Made by a program: the position numbers and the translations under genes
Origin: Tritrichomonas musculus
Taxonomy: Eukaryota; Parabasalia; Tritrichomonadida; Tritrichomonadidae
DNA: 64,000 nt
Direction: 5' to 3'
Assembly: GCA_039105265.1 (NCBI GenBank)
Contig: JAPFFF010000008.1
Span: 434,001-498,000, forward strand
In this document: piece after piece, positions 32,567-42,738 of the stretch
Layout of the letters: every line of letters starts with the position of its first letter
Numbering within the stretch: the first letter of the stretch is position 1
The notes under the pieces: generated by a model
Databases searched by the model: none
Told to the model about the DNA's origin: nothing
Seen by the model: the letters and a program-made list of their open reading frames with translations, nothing else

Positions 32567-33223
32567 ATGGAACTAATTATTGATCAATCTATGCTAGCTT
32601 TTGCTGCATTCGCAGTATTTTTCATTTGTGCGATTATGACATTGATCAAAAAAAATGGAAATTCTAGCAGAGAAGAAGATCAAACCGATTTAATTTTCAA
32701 GATGAAAATGCAAGAAAAAATGCTGAGAAAGCAATCAGAGAAAGAAGATAAAAATGCAAAAAAAGAAAGGATTATTGCTAAAAGGTATGTTGCTAAAGGT
32801 AGAAAAGATTTGGCACAATATCATGCCCAAAATTCTATTAGATCAAGTCAAATTTCTCAATCACTTCTGGAAAACTCTTCTTTTGTTGGTAATATGGCTA
32901 AAGAGCTTCAAGATGAAGATTCGCAAATGAAAACTGGAAAATCTTTACATCTTACAACAAGCCAAATGGATAAATATATTAAAGTTTCTAATCCTGAAAA
33001 GAGCAATAAAATGATTAAGAAATATAATAAATTAAAAAAAGATGTACAAGATATTCATTCTGGATTTGTATATTCGCCAAATTGTGACGATGAAACAATG
33101 AGTTTGCTGAAAGATTTACATCAAGAAATTGTTGAGGAAAATAAAGTAACTGTAACCATTCCACACACACCTATAAGGGGAGCCACTATGTGTTCAAATG
33201 ATGATGTTCAGCAACAATATTAA
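32567..33223 (+). CDS. CHMP1-like ESCRT-III protein with an N-terminal membrane helix
   Basis: The product is 218 residues. Residues about 40-165 follow the CHMP1/Did2 pattern: TDLIFKMKMQEKMLRKQSEK, then an A-K-K-E-R basic helix, YHAQNSIR at the place of the CHMP1 YAENAIR motif, and a helix with MAKELQDEDSQM. CHMP1 helps late ESCRT-III assembly and recruits Vps4 in membrane scission. Two oddities stand out. A hydrophobic helix (MLAFAAFAVFFICAIMTLI, about residues 9-27) precedes the domain. The usual C-terminal MIM1 helix is not visible; the tail ends in VQQQY. The ESCRT-like region has no Met just before it, so the membrane segment is not a start-site error. Localisation to an internal membrane is inferred. 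Confidence 0.6.
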   Translation: MELIIDQSMLAFAAFAVFFICAIMTLIKKNGNSSREEDQTDLIFKMKMQEKMLRKQSEKEDKNAKKERIIAKRYVAKGRKDLAQYHAQNSIRSSQISQSLLENSSFVGNMAKELQDEDSQMKTGKSLHLTTSQMDKYIKVSNPEKSNKMIKKYNKLKKDVQDIHSGFVYSPNCDDETMSLLKDLHQEIVEENKVTVTIPHTPIRGATMCSNDDVQQQY

Positions 33224-34510
33224 ATATTTCATTTAGAATTTCCGATTTTTTTTATTATTAATAAAGATTCTTTTCAACCAATGTGAGCCAATTTTCATGA
33301 TATAGTCAAATAAAATGAAAATGAAAATCTTTTTTTACTTGTCAGATTTTTTTCACAAATTTGAATAAAAATCTGACTTTGCTTTTTCAAAAAATTGAAT
33401 AGTTTTTATATTTTTCTGATGATATTTGTTTATAATTTGATTGATAAAGAGGGGAAAAAAACATGAGTTTATCTTTGTTGATGATTTCAGATATGATATT
33501 TTAGGTAGATCCTATAATTCTGTTTTTACCCAGATTGAGGTCATGTTTAATTGTTTACTTTTTAATTGTTTACTTAAATTGTGACTATGAAGCTTGAGGT
33601 CATGTTCTTTCGAAATGGAAAATGGCATTAAAAGCAAGCTGATATAGGAGACTGATAGATTGACAGCTATCGCACATTTGCTATTCGTTGCACAATAAGA
33701 ATATCTTATTCAGAATTTTGTATAATGTTATTGTTTTTGTGCTTTGTTAAAGTATTTTTAAATTAAAATGTAATTTCTTTTTATGTAATTTGATAGCATG
33801 ACATTCGATTCATACCAATTCTGAATAAGATAATCCAAATTTTAGCTAAAATTGCCCAAATTTCCCCAGATTTTTCTATACTGCAAAATGAAATGAAAAT
33901 TTCTGTATTTTCTCTTGGTGATTTATTTTGAAAAAAAATTAAATCATTATAAATTTTTTTTATAGTTATTTTGTTAAACTAATACATGTTGGTATTTTGA
34001 TGAAATATAACAGAATAATGTATTTATTGGATGATCCAATTTGTAAATACAATTCTATAAGATATTGACTATTTTGGTCAAATGCAGAATATATCTACAT
34101 AGTTACATGATGCAAAACTATATTTAAAAGTTATTTCCTGAATATGCTTTAATTCATTACGATCGGAGAAGGATATTTTAATCGATTTTAACGATGTCCT
34201 CAATTTTTTTATTCATTCAAAATTAAAGTCGTATTCAATTTTGTAAAAAAAAATTGTATTTATCATTTCAATTTGATCATCTGATGTTATCAAAAAGTTA
34301 AAGTTTTTTTTTGGGTTCATTGCTTTCTATATATATCTTATTAAATATTTGTTTTTTCTTTAAACAAGATGAAATTTATTTTGTATTTCTAAATTTTTTA
34401 TTAAATATATAAATAAAATATATAAAAATTATTTAATTTATTAAGATAAATATAAAATATATCAAAAAAATTATAAACTGATTTTGGAACTTTTCCGTAA
34501 AATTTAGAGA
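33224..34510. other. AT-rich intergenic stretch
   Basis: No gene was found in 1.3 kb. A perfect 16-bp inverted pair lies at 33702-33717 and 33817-33832. A GAGGTCATGTT motif occurs twice (near 33537 and 33596). The last part is the upstream region of the DENN gene and carries no clear initiator. Confidence 0.5.
33702..33832. repeat. perfect 16-bp inverted repeat
   Basis: TATCTTATTCAGAATT at 33702-33717 is exactly inverted at 33817-33832, with 99 bp between. Similarity does not extend beyond the arms and no target duplication is evident. It could be a small MITE remnant or a long-loop hairpin. Confidence 0.5.
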
Positions 34511-36541
34511 ATGACTCATGAGAAACTTGAATGGGATTTTGAACAATTCGAAGCAGGTATGGAGAAAGAAATATCACATCGGAAAATGCTTGGAAGTTTG
34601 TCTTCAACAAAGCATTTTTCTGAAGTAAGAATTTCGGACCAATTTTTCTTGTTCGGATTACCACCGGATACTAAAAAGCAAGGACAAACGGCAATATTGA
34701 TTGCATTTCCTTCATTCCAACAAGCAAGTGTTCCAATTTCGAATGTACTTGCCCTTTCATTCCCCAATCCAGAAACAGCCAATGCAATATTTAAATTTTC
34801 GCTTACAGATTCTCCATCAAATGAAGGTGGAATAGTTGATGAATTTGTTTTTCAATTTATGGCAAGATCTACAGTTATGTATGGCGCCTGTGTTCACGTA
34901 CAACCATCTAAAGCAAATAAAGCTGCATCAAATACTTTTTATTCCAGTGATAGTACTAAAAAGAGCAAGTTTTGTTTTTGCATGATATCAAAAATTCCTA
35001 TTTTCAATGTGCATTTTACATTTTTGCACTATCTTATAGGTCTCTCAAACGGAACAATTCCAACATCCAAGCCTAAGAAACAAAAAGGCAAAAAAATTAG
35101 CAGTTCCAACGAAAAAGGCGATTCTTTATTTGATGGACTAGAAATAAATGGTCTTTTTGGCCAAATCCCTCAAATTCTAGTCCCTGAAGAATTTAGATCA
35201 GCAATCACCGATCATTTTGCGAAAACACTTTTCTCATCTCCAGTTAAACTTACCCCAAACTATATTATCCATTTTCCACTGCCTGCAACCCCTATACCAA
35301 AGCTTATTTTGTATGCTTCCCTCGATACTTTATTTTCAGTACTTCCAATTGCCGATATTCTTGAGTTATTAACTGCTTTAATACTCGATGCTCAAGTTTT
35401 AGTAATTGGTACTTCAATGCAAGAAGTCTCAATGACTGTTTATGGCTTATTCTCTTTATTAACCCCATTCAATTATTGTGGAACGATAATGCCAATATTA
35501 CCAAATAATGAAGAATATTTAAATCTTCTCAATTCACCAACTCCATATATTTTTGGTATGCCAAACATTGCCAAATTGAGGAATATTTCCTTCCTTGAAT
35601 CAACTTACATTGTCAATCTTGATAAGCATAAAAAAACGGCTTCAAACTTCTTTCCAAAGTATCCAAACTTCAAATCAGTTGTTCAAAAGCTTGCAGATCT
35701 TATTTTGTCCAAGAAACTGAAAAAATCATCCAATCTCAATGATAATGATAATCTCGATCTTCTCAAAAATCGGAAAGATAAATGTAAAAGCACTGTCATA
35801 GAAAACAAACCCACTAAACTTAAGACTGCCTTATCATCCAACGTGATAAAACCACCACCGCCTCCACCAACTGAAGATCAACCACCATTATCAGGGAAAG
35901 TTCAAATTTTACCCACCAAAAGCTCAGAAAAAGTTCAAAATGAATCCCCTGAAGATGAGAACGGTGCATCTAAAGTTCTCAAATCAAGAAGAATGAGAAG
36001 TCTTACCGTCACACATAAAGATTATCCACAAGACATCGAACAGCAGCAACTTCAGCAGCCAAACGGAAGCAACGGAAGCCAATTATCAGACTTTCCATCT
36101 CTTGACAAGCAGTCCTCGATGCCTGAGATAGCCAACGATAGCAATCCATTCAAATTTCCGACAGAATTCACGCGAAAATTGAACCACAAAGCTTCGCTGT
36201 CGATGGAGGACGTTGACAAGGTTTTGGACATTCTTCATGAGCCACTCGATTTCATATTTTCTGATACGCTTAACGGTTATTTTGTGACAAACGCCCTCGA
36301 AAATATAACCATATTTAATCAGTCTCTTTTCATAGCTTCAGTGAAGCAAGAAGATCAGCCCTTCTACGAGTTCTTGCTCGAGTCCCAGACTTTCCAGGAT
36401 TACGTGGAAATTAAGCTGGACGAGTTCACAACAGCTAAGTGCGCTGACCCAAGTAAGAGAAGAAGGTCGGCTTTCGGTCTCGGCAAGACAAAAAGGAGAA
36501 GAGCTTCAACGGTGAAAAGAGTTATAAAGATTTTCGACTGA
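34511..36541 (+). CDS. DENN-domain protein (Rab exchange factor-like)
   Basis: The product is 676 residues. The N-terminal part has uDENN character (FFLFGLPP, ILIAFPS). The central DENN core at about 200-380 contains LILYASLDTLFSVLPIADIL, then ALILDAQVLVIGTS and the typical ending PYIFGMPN. A low-complexity linker follows, with KPPPPPPTEDQPP and many Ser and Gln. The end (about 570-650), with FYEFLLESQTFQDYVE, fits a dDENN segment. A basic Arg/Lys tail closes the protein. DENN proteins act as exchange factors for Rab GTPases in vesicle traffic, and that role is inferred here. The last 400 bases are clearly GC-richer than the first part. No membrane segment is seen. Confidence 0.75.
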   Translation: MTHEKLEWDFEQFEAGMEKEISHRKMLGSLSSTKHFSEVRISDQFFLFGLPPDTKKQGQTAILIAFPSFQQASVPISNVLALSFPNPETANAIFKFSLTDSPSNEGGIVDEFVFQFMARSTVMYGACVHVQPSKANKAASNTFYSSDSTKKSKFCFCMISKIPIFNVHFTFLHYLIGLSNGTIPTSKPKKQKGKKISSSNEKGDSLFDGLEINGLFGQIPQILVPEEFRSAITDHFAKTLFSSPVKLTPNYIIHFPLPATPIPKLILYASLDTLFSVLPIADILELLTALILDAQVLVIGTSMQEVSMTVYGLFSLLTPFNYCGTIMPILPNNEEYLNLLNSPTPYIFGMPNIAKLRNISFLESTYIVNLDKHKKTASNFFPKYPNFKSVVQKLADLILSKKLKKSSNLNDNDNLDLLKNRKDKCKSTVIENKPTKLKTALSSNVIKPPPPPPTEDQPPLSGKVQILPTKSSEKVQNESPEDENGASKVLKSRRMRSLTVTHKDYPQDIEQQQLQQPNGSNGSQLSDFPSLDKQSSMPEIANDSNPFKFPTEFTRKLNHKASLSMEDVDKVLDILHEPLDFIFSDTLNGYFVTNALENITIFNQSLFIASVKQEDQPFYEFLLESQTFQDYVEIKLDEFTTAKCADPSKRRRSAFGLGKTKRRRASTVKRVIKIFD

Positions 36542-36972
36542 TTTTTATAACTTTCTGTTTTTTAAAAAAAAAATAATTATAAAAAAAAATTGTTTTTAAA
36601 TCATTTACTTAGTTTTGTTATATATTCAGAAATAAAGTTTGTCCACTATTTGGAAGTGAAGTGAAATGAATAGAATTTAACACCAGCATTTTCTAATCTT
36701 ATTTCAAATGCTGAATTGATTACTATCATTGTTTTTTTTTTTTTTTTTTTTTTTTTGTTGTTGTTGTTGTTTTTGTCAGTCACTTTTTATAAAATTGACC
36801 TATCTTATCACTTTCCAATTATAAGACAAACTTTAGTGAACATGGAATAATTATTTAATAAAAACAATTAACTTTTAAATGATAACACTGTTTCCTGAAG
36901 ATAAAATAAGTGTCGGTACTTAAATATATTCTTAATGAAATTAATATATAATTGTTAGTTGGTTGAAGTTGA

Positions 36973-37011
<39 letters not shown>

Positions 37012-37091
37012 ATTTGAAATATGAACAAGAGCAAAGTGAAAATGGCTGACAATTTTGTCTTAAAATGCTAAAAAGAAGAAAAAGAAAGGTT
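36542..37091. other. convergent intergenic stretch with long T runs
   Basis: No gene was found. T runs lie at about 36733-36755 (followed by TTG repeats) and 36977-37008. Both lie between convergent gene ends, as do several other long T runs in the window, so they may mark 3' regions or simply be unstable microsatellites. Confidence 0.5.
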
Positions 37092-38388
37092 TTATTGAAT
37101 TTTAATTATTCCAAAAGATGTGTTTACTGTTGAATTTCCTGTTATGTCAAATGCGTCTTCTGATAATACCGCAATATAAATGTAGTCATCTTTGCAATAC
37201 GGGGACAATTTATAGCCAGAAATTACTTGTTTACTCACATTTGGATGAAAAACAGAATATGAATTCAAATAACCTGAATAATGTTGTCCTTGAGTAGAAT
37301 AAACTCTCACTTCTGTATTTTTTTGGAAGACAGTATATGTCAAAATATTAAACATAAGCAAATACATTCCACTCTTTTTAAATGTAATTTTGGTTCCATC
37401 TTTATTATATTCCAGACTTATAATAGAATTGGGGCTTGGATGCATGTGATAAAAAGGAAGTTTTGTTTCCTTGTTTGCTTCAACATGAAATTGCATATGG
37501 ATAATTGCCTTGTTTTTCACCAAAATAGCTTAGATAGCATGAATCTTTGTCCTGAAGTGATGTTTTTAATTGAGCAACGACGTCCTTTAAATCTACAATT
37601 TCTTGATTCTGATTGGAAATTATTTCAAGATTTTGTTTTTGTGATATTTTTAAAGAATTCAGTTCTTCTTTTATTGATTTTATGCTTTCGTATAGTTGTT
37701 CTTGGTGTTCTTTAAAACTGAGAATTGAAAGATTATTTGGACAAAAATCAAAACGTTCAACTCTTTCACGTTCACATTCTATTTGTGAATCTCTTGACAA
37801 TTTGTCTCCTTCCAATGATTTAAGAAGAACAAAAAAATTTGGGTCGTCTTTAGATTTGTCTTTTATGAAATGATATGCTAATTCTTGATCTTCTAGTTTT
37901 CTTTCTGGACTATTAAAGATGTTGCATAAGCAATTAAATGGAAGGTTTTTCATTTGATTAAATTGTTGCTTTAAATATAAATCTAAATTCTTGGAAATTT
38001 GATTCTCCAAAAAAGAATTATCTTGGTTGATTTTAATGTCATTTAACTGAATCATGCATTTGAAATCTGTGCCAAATTCTTCTTCACTCTTTTTTATGAA
38101 CTCTGTTAGTATTTGGAATTCTTCATTTATCATTAAATATTCTAAATAGTTTTCTTTTGTAATTTGAGGAAGAGTTCCATTGTTCATATAATTAATTAAT
38201 GATTGGAAAACTACATCTGAAACATCAGAATTAACTATATGGGTATGATCAGATGAAAAAACTAAATCTTTGTATAATTGCTTTGAGCATTTATCAATTC
38301 CATTAAATTGTGTACATATTGGATATTTATTAGAATGGAATGTTAGAAAGAAACTTTCTTCAGTCATTAAAACAATAAATGAACTCAA
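37092..38388 (-). pseudogene. frameshifted BTB-like / coiled-coil / C1q-like gene
   Basis: Two overlapping minus-strand frames form one gene. The first (38388-37480) has a BTB-like start, the trichomonad motif LPFNCLCNIFNSPERKLEDQ near residue 150, and a coiled coil. The second (to 37092) has a C1q/TNF-like jelly-roll pattern: FKKSGMYLLMFNIL and DDYIYIAVLSEDAF...GIIKI. The shift lies in the 37480-37523 overlap, close to a short A run. The second frame has no ATG at its start. Function unknown; trimeric C1q heads on coiled coils usually bind ligands. One frameshift is the only damage seen, so it may be a recent loss or a sequencing error. Confidence 0.55.
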
Positions 38389-38530
38389 AATGGTAAAAAA
38401 AAATTCTATTGAATTCTATTGAAAATGGAAAAATATTAAAAAATAAAAATATTGAGTTCATTTTTCAATTTTTCTATTCCAAAATATAAAATATAAAATA
38501 TAAAACAAAAACAAACAATTTATATAAATA

Positions 38531-41500
38531 TTACATCCATGGCTTATTCTTTTCGACACGAGATACTTTTGATCTTCTAGTTGAACTTGGCATTCTTGCT
38601 GATCTCTGAGCTTTTCTTGCACTCCAATTGCTCAGAAAGCCCAGAGCTGATGGATCTTCATTTTGATTAGATCTTCGATTATAATTAGAATTTGAATTAC
38701 GACTACCACTGCTGCAACTGCTTCTATTGCTGCTCCTGCTGGTGTCCCTCTTATTTCTGATGACGTTGCTACTTTTGTTCTTAAATTTCAAGAAGACACT
38801 CTGATTGTAGTCGTTTTGATCGTCGTCGAAAAATTCAATGTTTTTCACTTTCATTTTCTCGAGTTTTGGCGGGACACCCCGCCATGCGAGAGGGTCAATT
38901 TGATTCTCCTCCTCGAGCTCCTCGATCTTCTTCTGTGTCTCTTGCAAAGTCCGCTCTATTTCGCGAATTGTCACTTTTCTTCTCTTCTTGATTGCGGCCG
39001 ACTCTTCGAGCCAGTTGTCGAGCATCTTGCGAAGCTTTGACTGGTCGCCGACTTGGGTCAAATAGAATTGACCATCAAGCTCGTTTGGAGCTTCAGGCTT
39101 GTTCTTGATGTTGAGTGGTTCAATTTTGTGAGAAAACGGTTCGGATGGCGGTTTTACCTCAAAATGAACTTGCTCGTTTTCGGCCTCTTTTTGAATGGAA
39201 GAAGGAGAAGAAGGCGGTGGAGGTGGCGGTTGTAACGGTTGAATTTTGACAGGACTAACGGCATCATTATTTTCTGTCACTTCTTCTTCTTCAAGAGGAA
39301 CTTTTTCAATGGTCTGCTCAATTTCCACTTTTTCAATGCTCGGCTTTTCAATGGATTCAATTTGATGTGCGTCGATTTCGATGTCCACGAAATTTGAGTT
39401 CCGTATCGGCGCACGGTTATCTACCGGTTTGTCAGGTAACTTCACTGGATGGTCCTTCTTTGGAGGAATGAAAACTTCTTGTACGACGTTACTATCAACC
39501 ACTGCTGTAACGGTTTTGAATTCAATTACTTTGGGAGGAGCTTCGAGCATTGGCGGAGTTTTTGCTCTCTTTTTCTTTGCTGGTTCTTTTGTTTCTTCGG
39601 AATTCTTTCTTATTTCGGGAGGTGTTGGAGCTCTTTTCAATCTTTTCTTTAGATTTTTCTTTTTCTTCTTCATTTTCAAACTTTTTCTATGCTTCTCTTC
39701 ATCTTCGAAATCTTCTTCTTCTTTTTTCTCTTTTTTCTCAATTTCTTTTTTCTGCTCAAATTTCGCCTTGAATTCGGCCGGCGTGTATCGGCGAGCAGCG
39801 GTTGCCTTTCTGATTGGTCTGGAGATTTGAGGAGGATCATAAGTTGGCTGCCTGAAGAAGATTTCAGGCTCTGGCTCTTCTGAAGGAATTTCGCCAATGG
39901 TCAAAGTTGTGTCCATTGAATCGAGGAGGATTTCTTGTTCAGTTTTTTGTCTTTCAATTTTTCTCATGCTGTTAACTTTTTCTAACAACTCCTTCTGTTT
40001 CTGTTCCTTCTCCTTTTTCTCTTTCAGGCGACGTTGTCTCTTTTCTTTGCGGACGCGAAACTTTTCATCTTTGATGATCGATTTCTTCAGAAAATTTTTT
40101 CCTTTCAATTTTATCGCCTCTTCATCGACTTCACTGCTGCTTGCCGAGATTGACTTGCGTGATCTCGATGAGCTTCGACTTCCTCCCTCGCTTTGATTGT
40201 TCTGGTTTTGGTTGTTCCGAGGATTGTTTGTGTTTTCAACTTGCGGTTTTTGCGGTTGGAATTGAATTGACTTCTTTGTGTTTGCCATTTCAGAGACGTT
40301 ATTTTCTTCTGTTGCTTGCAAAGTCAGCGTGATCATTTGATCAATGATTCTCTTCTTCATTGTCGCGTCAATTTCTTTCTTTCCTTGTTTCTCCAACTCT
40401 TCATCTTCTCGCATTTTCTTCTCTCTTTCTTTGTTCATCTCCTCCACTTTTTGTTTGAGCTTCTCAATTCTTTCACGATACAAAGAACGTCCCTTTGATT
40501 TCTCCCTGCTGCTTCGTGGCGGTGACGAGTTCTTCCTCTCCTTTTTCAAACCGCTCAAAATGATCGTTTCAACGGGCTCATTCATGAAGACATCAGCATT
40601 CTTCAGAAAATTGTCAACGTCTTCAAATTCATCGTCTTTGTCTCCTTTGAAAATCACTTCACCTTTCATTATCATCAATTCGGTTTCAGTGCCGAGAATG
40701 ATGTCACGGCGACCGTTTAAAAAACAGCATGAAAAAATGGGAAGTGGAGCGGTTATTTGAGAGACTTTGTTAAATGAATAGTCCCAGATAACAACAGCAC
40801 CGTCGAAAGAAGAAGAGATCATGAACGATGGTGAGAACGATATGTGTGAAATGGCGGTTAGGTGACCGTTTATTTCATTAACGTCTTTGCTAATTATGTC
40901 TTCATCGTCGATGTTGAATTTGTGGATCTTTCCGCTCTTGTCGCCAATGAAGATAGAATCACCAAAAAGTTCTGAAAAAGTGGATTGAATATCTATCGGT
41001 ACTCTGCCAAGAATCACTTTTTCAATCAGCGAAAACCGGATTAGTTCTGCATCGTACATGACAATCATTGAGCTCGATGGATGATGATAAAAAATGTTGG
41101 CAATTTTTGTGTTGGTCAACTTAAATTTTTCTATCGTTTGAAAACGGTTGTAGTCAATTATTGAGAACTCGCCGATATCGGCATGTATGGCATAGCACCA
41201 ACGGTTGTCATAGAAACACTGCAAAATGTGATTGGTCTTAAAATTGTGAACTGAAACCTCCTTCATAGGAGCGGTTAGTGCATCAAAAATAACGGTTTGT
41301 TCGTTATCTAAATTCATAATCAAAATTTCTCTGTTAGAATCCGTTAAAATAATTTGAGGGAGAAACGATCCGAATTGACCTTTGACATGGTGAATAAAAT
41401 AACCACGATCATACAGAATTGAAACTGGGAAAGCGGCGCAGGAAGGCGTAGCGGCGGTTAACGGTTTTCCATCCTTAGGTGAATACAACTTAACAAAAGA

Positions 41501-42523
41501 ATTCTCCGTTTGAACAAGGAAGCGAGGCAAGGACGACTTTTTCGCTTCAATTTTTGTTAAAACAGGTCGAATTACATTCAATGCCCAAACTTGCCATTGA
41601 ATTGAAATTGAATAGATTTCATAATGATCTTCAAATTGAACAAGAAGGCTTGGCTTCAAAGTTTTTATGAACAAAACTTTTAACGGAGTCCGGTTCATTG
41701 TCAAACAGAGCATAGAACGATTCGATTTGGTGTTGAGTAAGTAGAATGCGTTCTCATCATCAACGATGATAACGTTCTCATCATCTATAAATGTCATAAA
41801 TGCAATAGAGGAGCCACCAAAAGGAATCCGTTTAACAAAGGTGCCAATATTTGACCAGATTGAAAGACCAGTTGATCGATCTGATAATAGTAATTCTTTG
41901 GGGCCGTTTGAATAGCAAAATAGAGTTGACATGGTGGATGAAACTTTTGCAATTGCTGATAAAGCTTCGCCTTGAATTGTGTATGGTAAAATACCTTCTG
42001 ATGTCGGTAGATATAATATTTCTTTATCTGTATCAAATCCTATACTGTGGTAACTAGAAATATTAAAATTCCCTTTGAATGTATGAATATGACTGATTGT
42101 AACGGATGGACGGACCATTTTTGAAAATTTTATTACATTCAAACTCCATATTTTGATTTTTTCTCCGATTGTGATAATTGATTCTGATTTTGGTGAATAT
42201 ATTAAAAACGAAACAAGATGTTGTGTTGTTGGAAAATTTGCAATTAAAGGTCGACCTATTTCATTTGATGGAAATACGAAAAGATTAGACGAATGAATTG
42301 AAATAGCGATAATAAGTTGGTATGCTTCAACATATACTGAATGCGAAAATTGCATTGGTGCTGTATCGAGAATCGATGAACCATTCATTTTTATAACTTT
42401 TGATAATGTTGTTACTATATAAGAATTATTGTCGACAACACACGCTGATGTTATATCTGTGGAATCGTGATTATGTGAAGATTCATGGAAAATGCCGAAT
42501 TTGATTAATTCATTTCTTTCCAT
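38531..42523 (-). CDS. WD40-repeat protein with long charged coiled-coil tail
   Basis: The product is 1330 residues. Residues about 1-640 are a beta-propeller region, clearest at about 558-590 (GHLTAISHISFSPSFMIS then DGAVVIWDYS). The rest is highly charged coiled coil and low-complexity sequence, with a Pro run (QPPPPPPSSPSS) near residue 1100 and an Arg/Ser-rich end. The layout recalls large WDR87/WDR97-like proteins of flagellated cells, but this is a weak match by eye. No signal or membrane segment is present. An initiator-like site lies just upstream. GC content and codon use rise toward the 3' end (38800-40500). A cytoskeletal or flagellar scaffold is inferred. Confidence 0.6.
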   Translation of the reverse strand: MERNELIKFGIFHESSHNHDSTDITSACVVDNNSYIVTTLSKVIKMNGSSILDTAPMQFSHSVYVEAYQLIIAISIHSSNLFVFPSNEIGRPLIANFPTTQHLVSFLIYSPKSESIITIGEKIKIWSLNVIKFSKMVRPSVTISHIHTFKGNFNISSYHSIGFDTDKEILYLPTSEGILPYTIQGEALSAIAKVSSTMSTLFCYSNGPKELLLSDRSTGLSIWSNIGTFVKRIPFGGSSIAFMTFIDDENVIIVDDENAFYLLNTKSNRSMLCLTMNRTPLKVLFIKTLKPSLLVQFEDHYEIYSISIQWQVWALNVIRPVLTKIEAKKSSLPRFLVQTENSFVKLYSPKDGKPLTAATPSCAAFPVSILYDRGYFIHHVKGQFGSFLPQIILTDSNREILIMNLDNEQTVIFDALTAPMKEVSVHNFKTNHILQCFYDNRWCYAIHADIGEFSIIDYNRFQTIEKFKLTNTKIANIFYHHPSSSMIVMYDAELIRFSLIEKVILGRVPIDIQSTFSELFGDSIFIGDKSGKIHKFNIDDEDIISKDVNEINGHLTAISHISFSPSFMISSSFDGAVVIWDYSFNKVSQITAPLPIFSCCFLNGRRDIILGTETELMIMKGEVIFKGDKDDEFEDVDNFLKNADVFMNEPVETIILSGLKKERKNSSPPRSSREKSKGRSLYRERIEKLKQKVEEMNKEREKKMREDEELEKQGKKEIDATMKKRIIDQMITLTLQATEENNVSEMANTKKSIQFQPQKPQVENTNNPRNNQNQNNQSEGGSRSSSRSRKSISASSSEVDEEAIKLKGKNFLKKSIIKDEKFRVRKEKRQRRLKEKKEKEQKQKELLEKVNSMRKIERQKTEQEILLDSMDTTLTIGEIPSEEPEPEIFFRQPTYDPPQISRPIRKATAARRYTPAEFKAKFEQKKEIEKKEKKEEEDFEDEEKHRKSLKMKKKKKNLKKRLKRAPTPPEIRKNSEETKEPAKKKRAKTPPMLEAPPKVIEFKTVTAVVDSNVVQEVFIPPKKDHPVKLPDKPVDNRAPIRNSNFVDIEIDAHQIESIEKPSIEKVEIEQTIEKVPLEEEEVTENNDAVSPVKIQPLQPPPPPPSSPSSIQKEAENEQVHFEVKPPSEPFSHKIEPLNIKNKPEAPNELDGQFYLTQVGDQSKLRKMLDNWLEESAAIKKRRKVTIREIERTLQETQKKIEELEEENQIDPLAWRGVPPKLEKMKVKNIEFFDDDQNDYNQSVFLKFKNKSSNVIRNKRDTSRSSNRSSCSSGSRNSNSNYNRRSNQNEDPSALGFLSNWSARKAQRSARMPSSTRRSKVSRVEKNKPWM

Positions 42524-42708
42524 TCAATATGAAAATCAAACGTACAATTTTGAATTAATAAATAGTCGGTTTTTATCAAAAAATAAAATTTATTTATTTT
42601 CTTTTATCTTTTGTATACCATTATCTGACATTTTGAGCATAATGAAAAGGTTTATATAAAGAGATAAATACATCAGCTAAAAAAGTATATAAGAATTATT
42701 GTCGACAA
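42416..42708. repeat. exact 23-bp direct duplication, coding and upstream copies
   Basis: The 23 bases from TATATAAG to GTCGACAA at 42416-42438 (inside the WD40 gene near codon 30) recur exactly at 42686-42708 in the spacer upstream of that gene. The copies are in the same orientation, 270 bp apart. An exact 23-mer is unlikely by chance, so a small templated duplication is probable. Confidence 0.75.
42527..42532 (-). promoter_or_regulatory. initiator-like TCATAT
   Basis: Read on the minus strand, TCATAT fits the TCA+1Y(T/A) initiator. Its A is at 42530, 7 bases before the ATG at 42523. This supports that start for the WD40 gene. Confidence 0.5.
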
Positions 42709-42738
42709 TGATTTATCAAAAAAAAATTAATTTAGCTT

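Noticed and set aside
39381-39830. 149-codon plus-strand frame rich in Phe and Ser
   Set aside because: It is antisense to the Lys/Glu-rich coiled coil of the WD40 gene, which produces such shadow frames.
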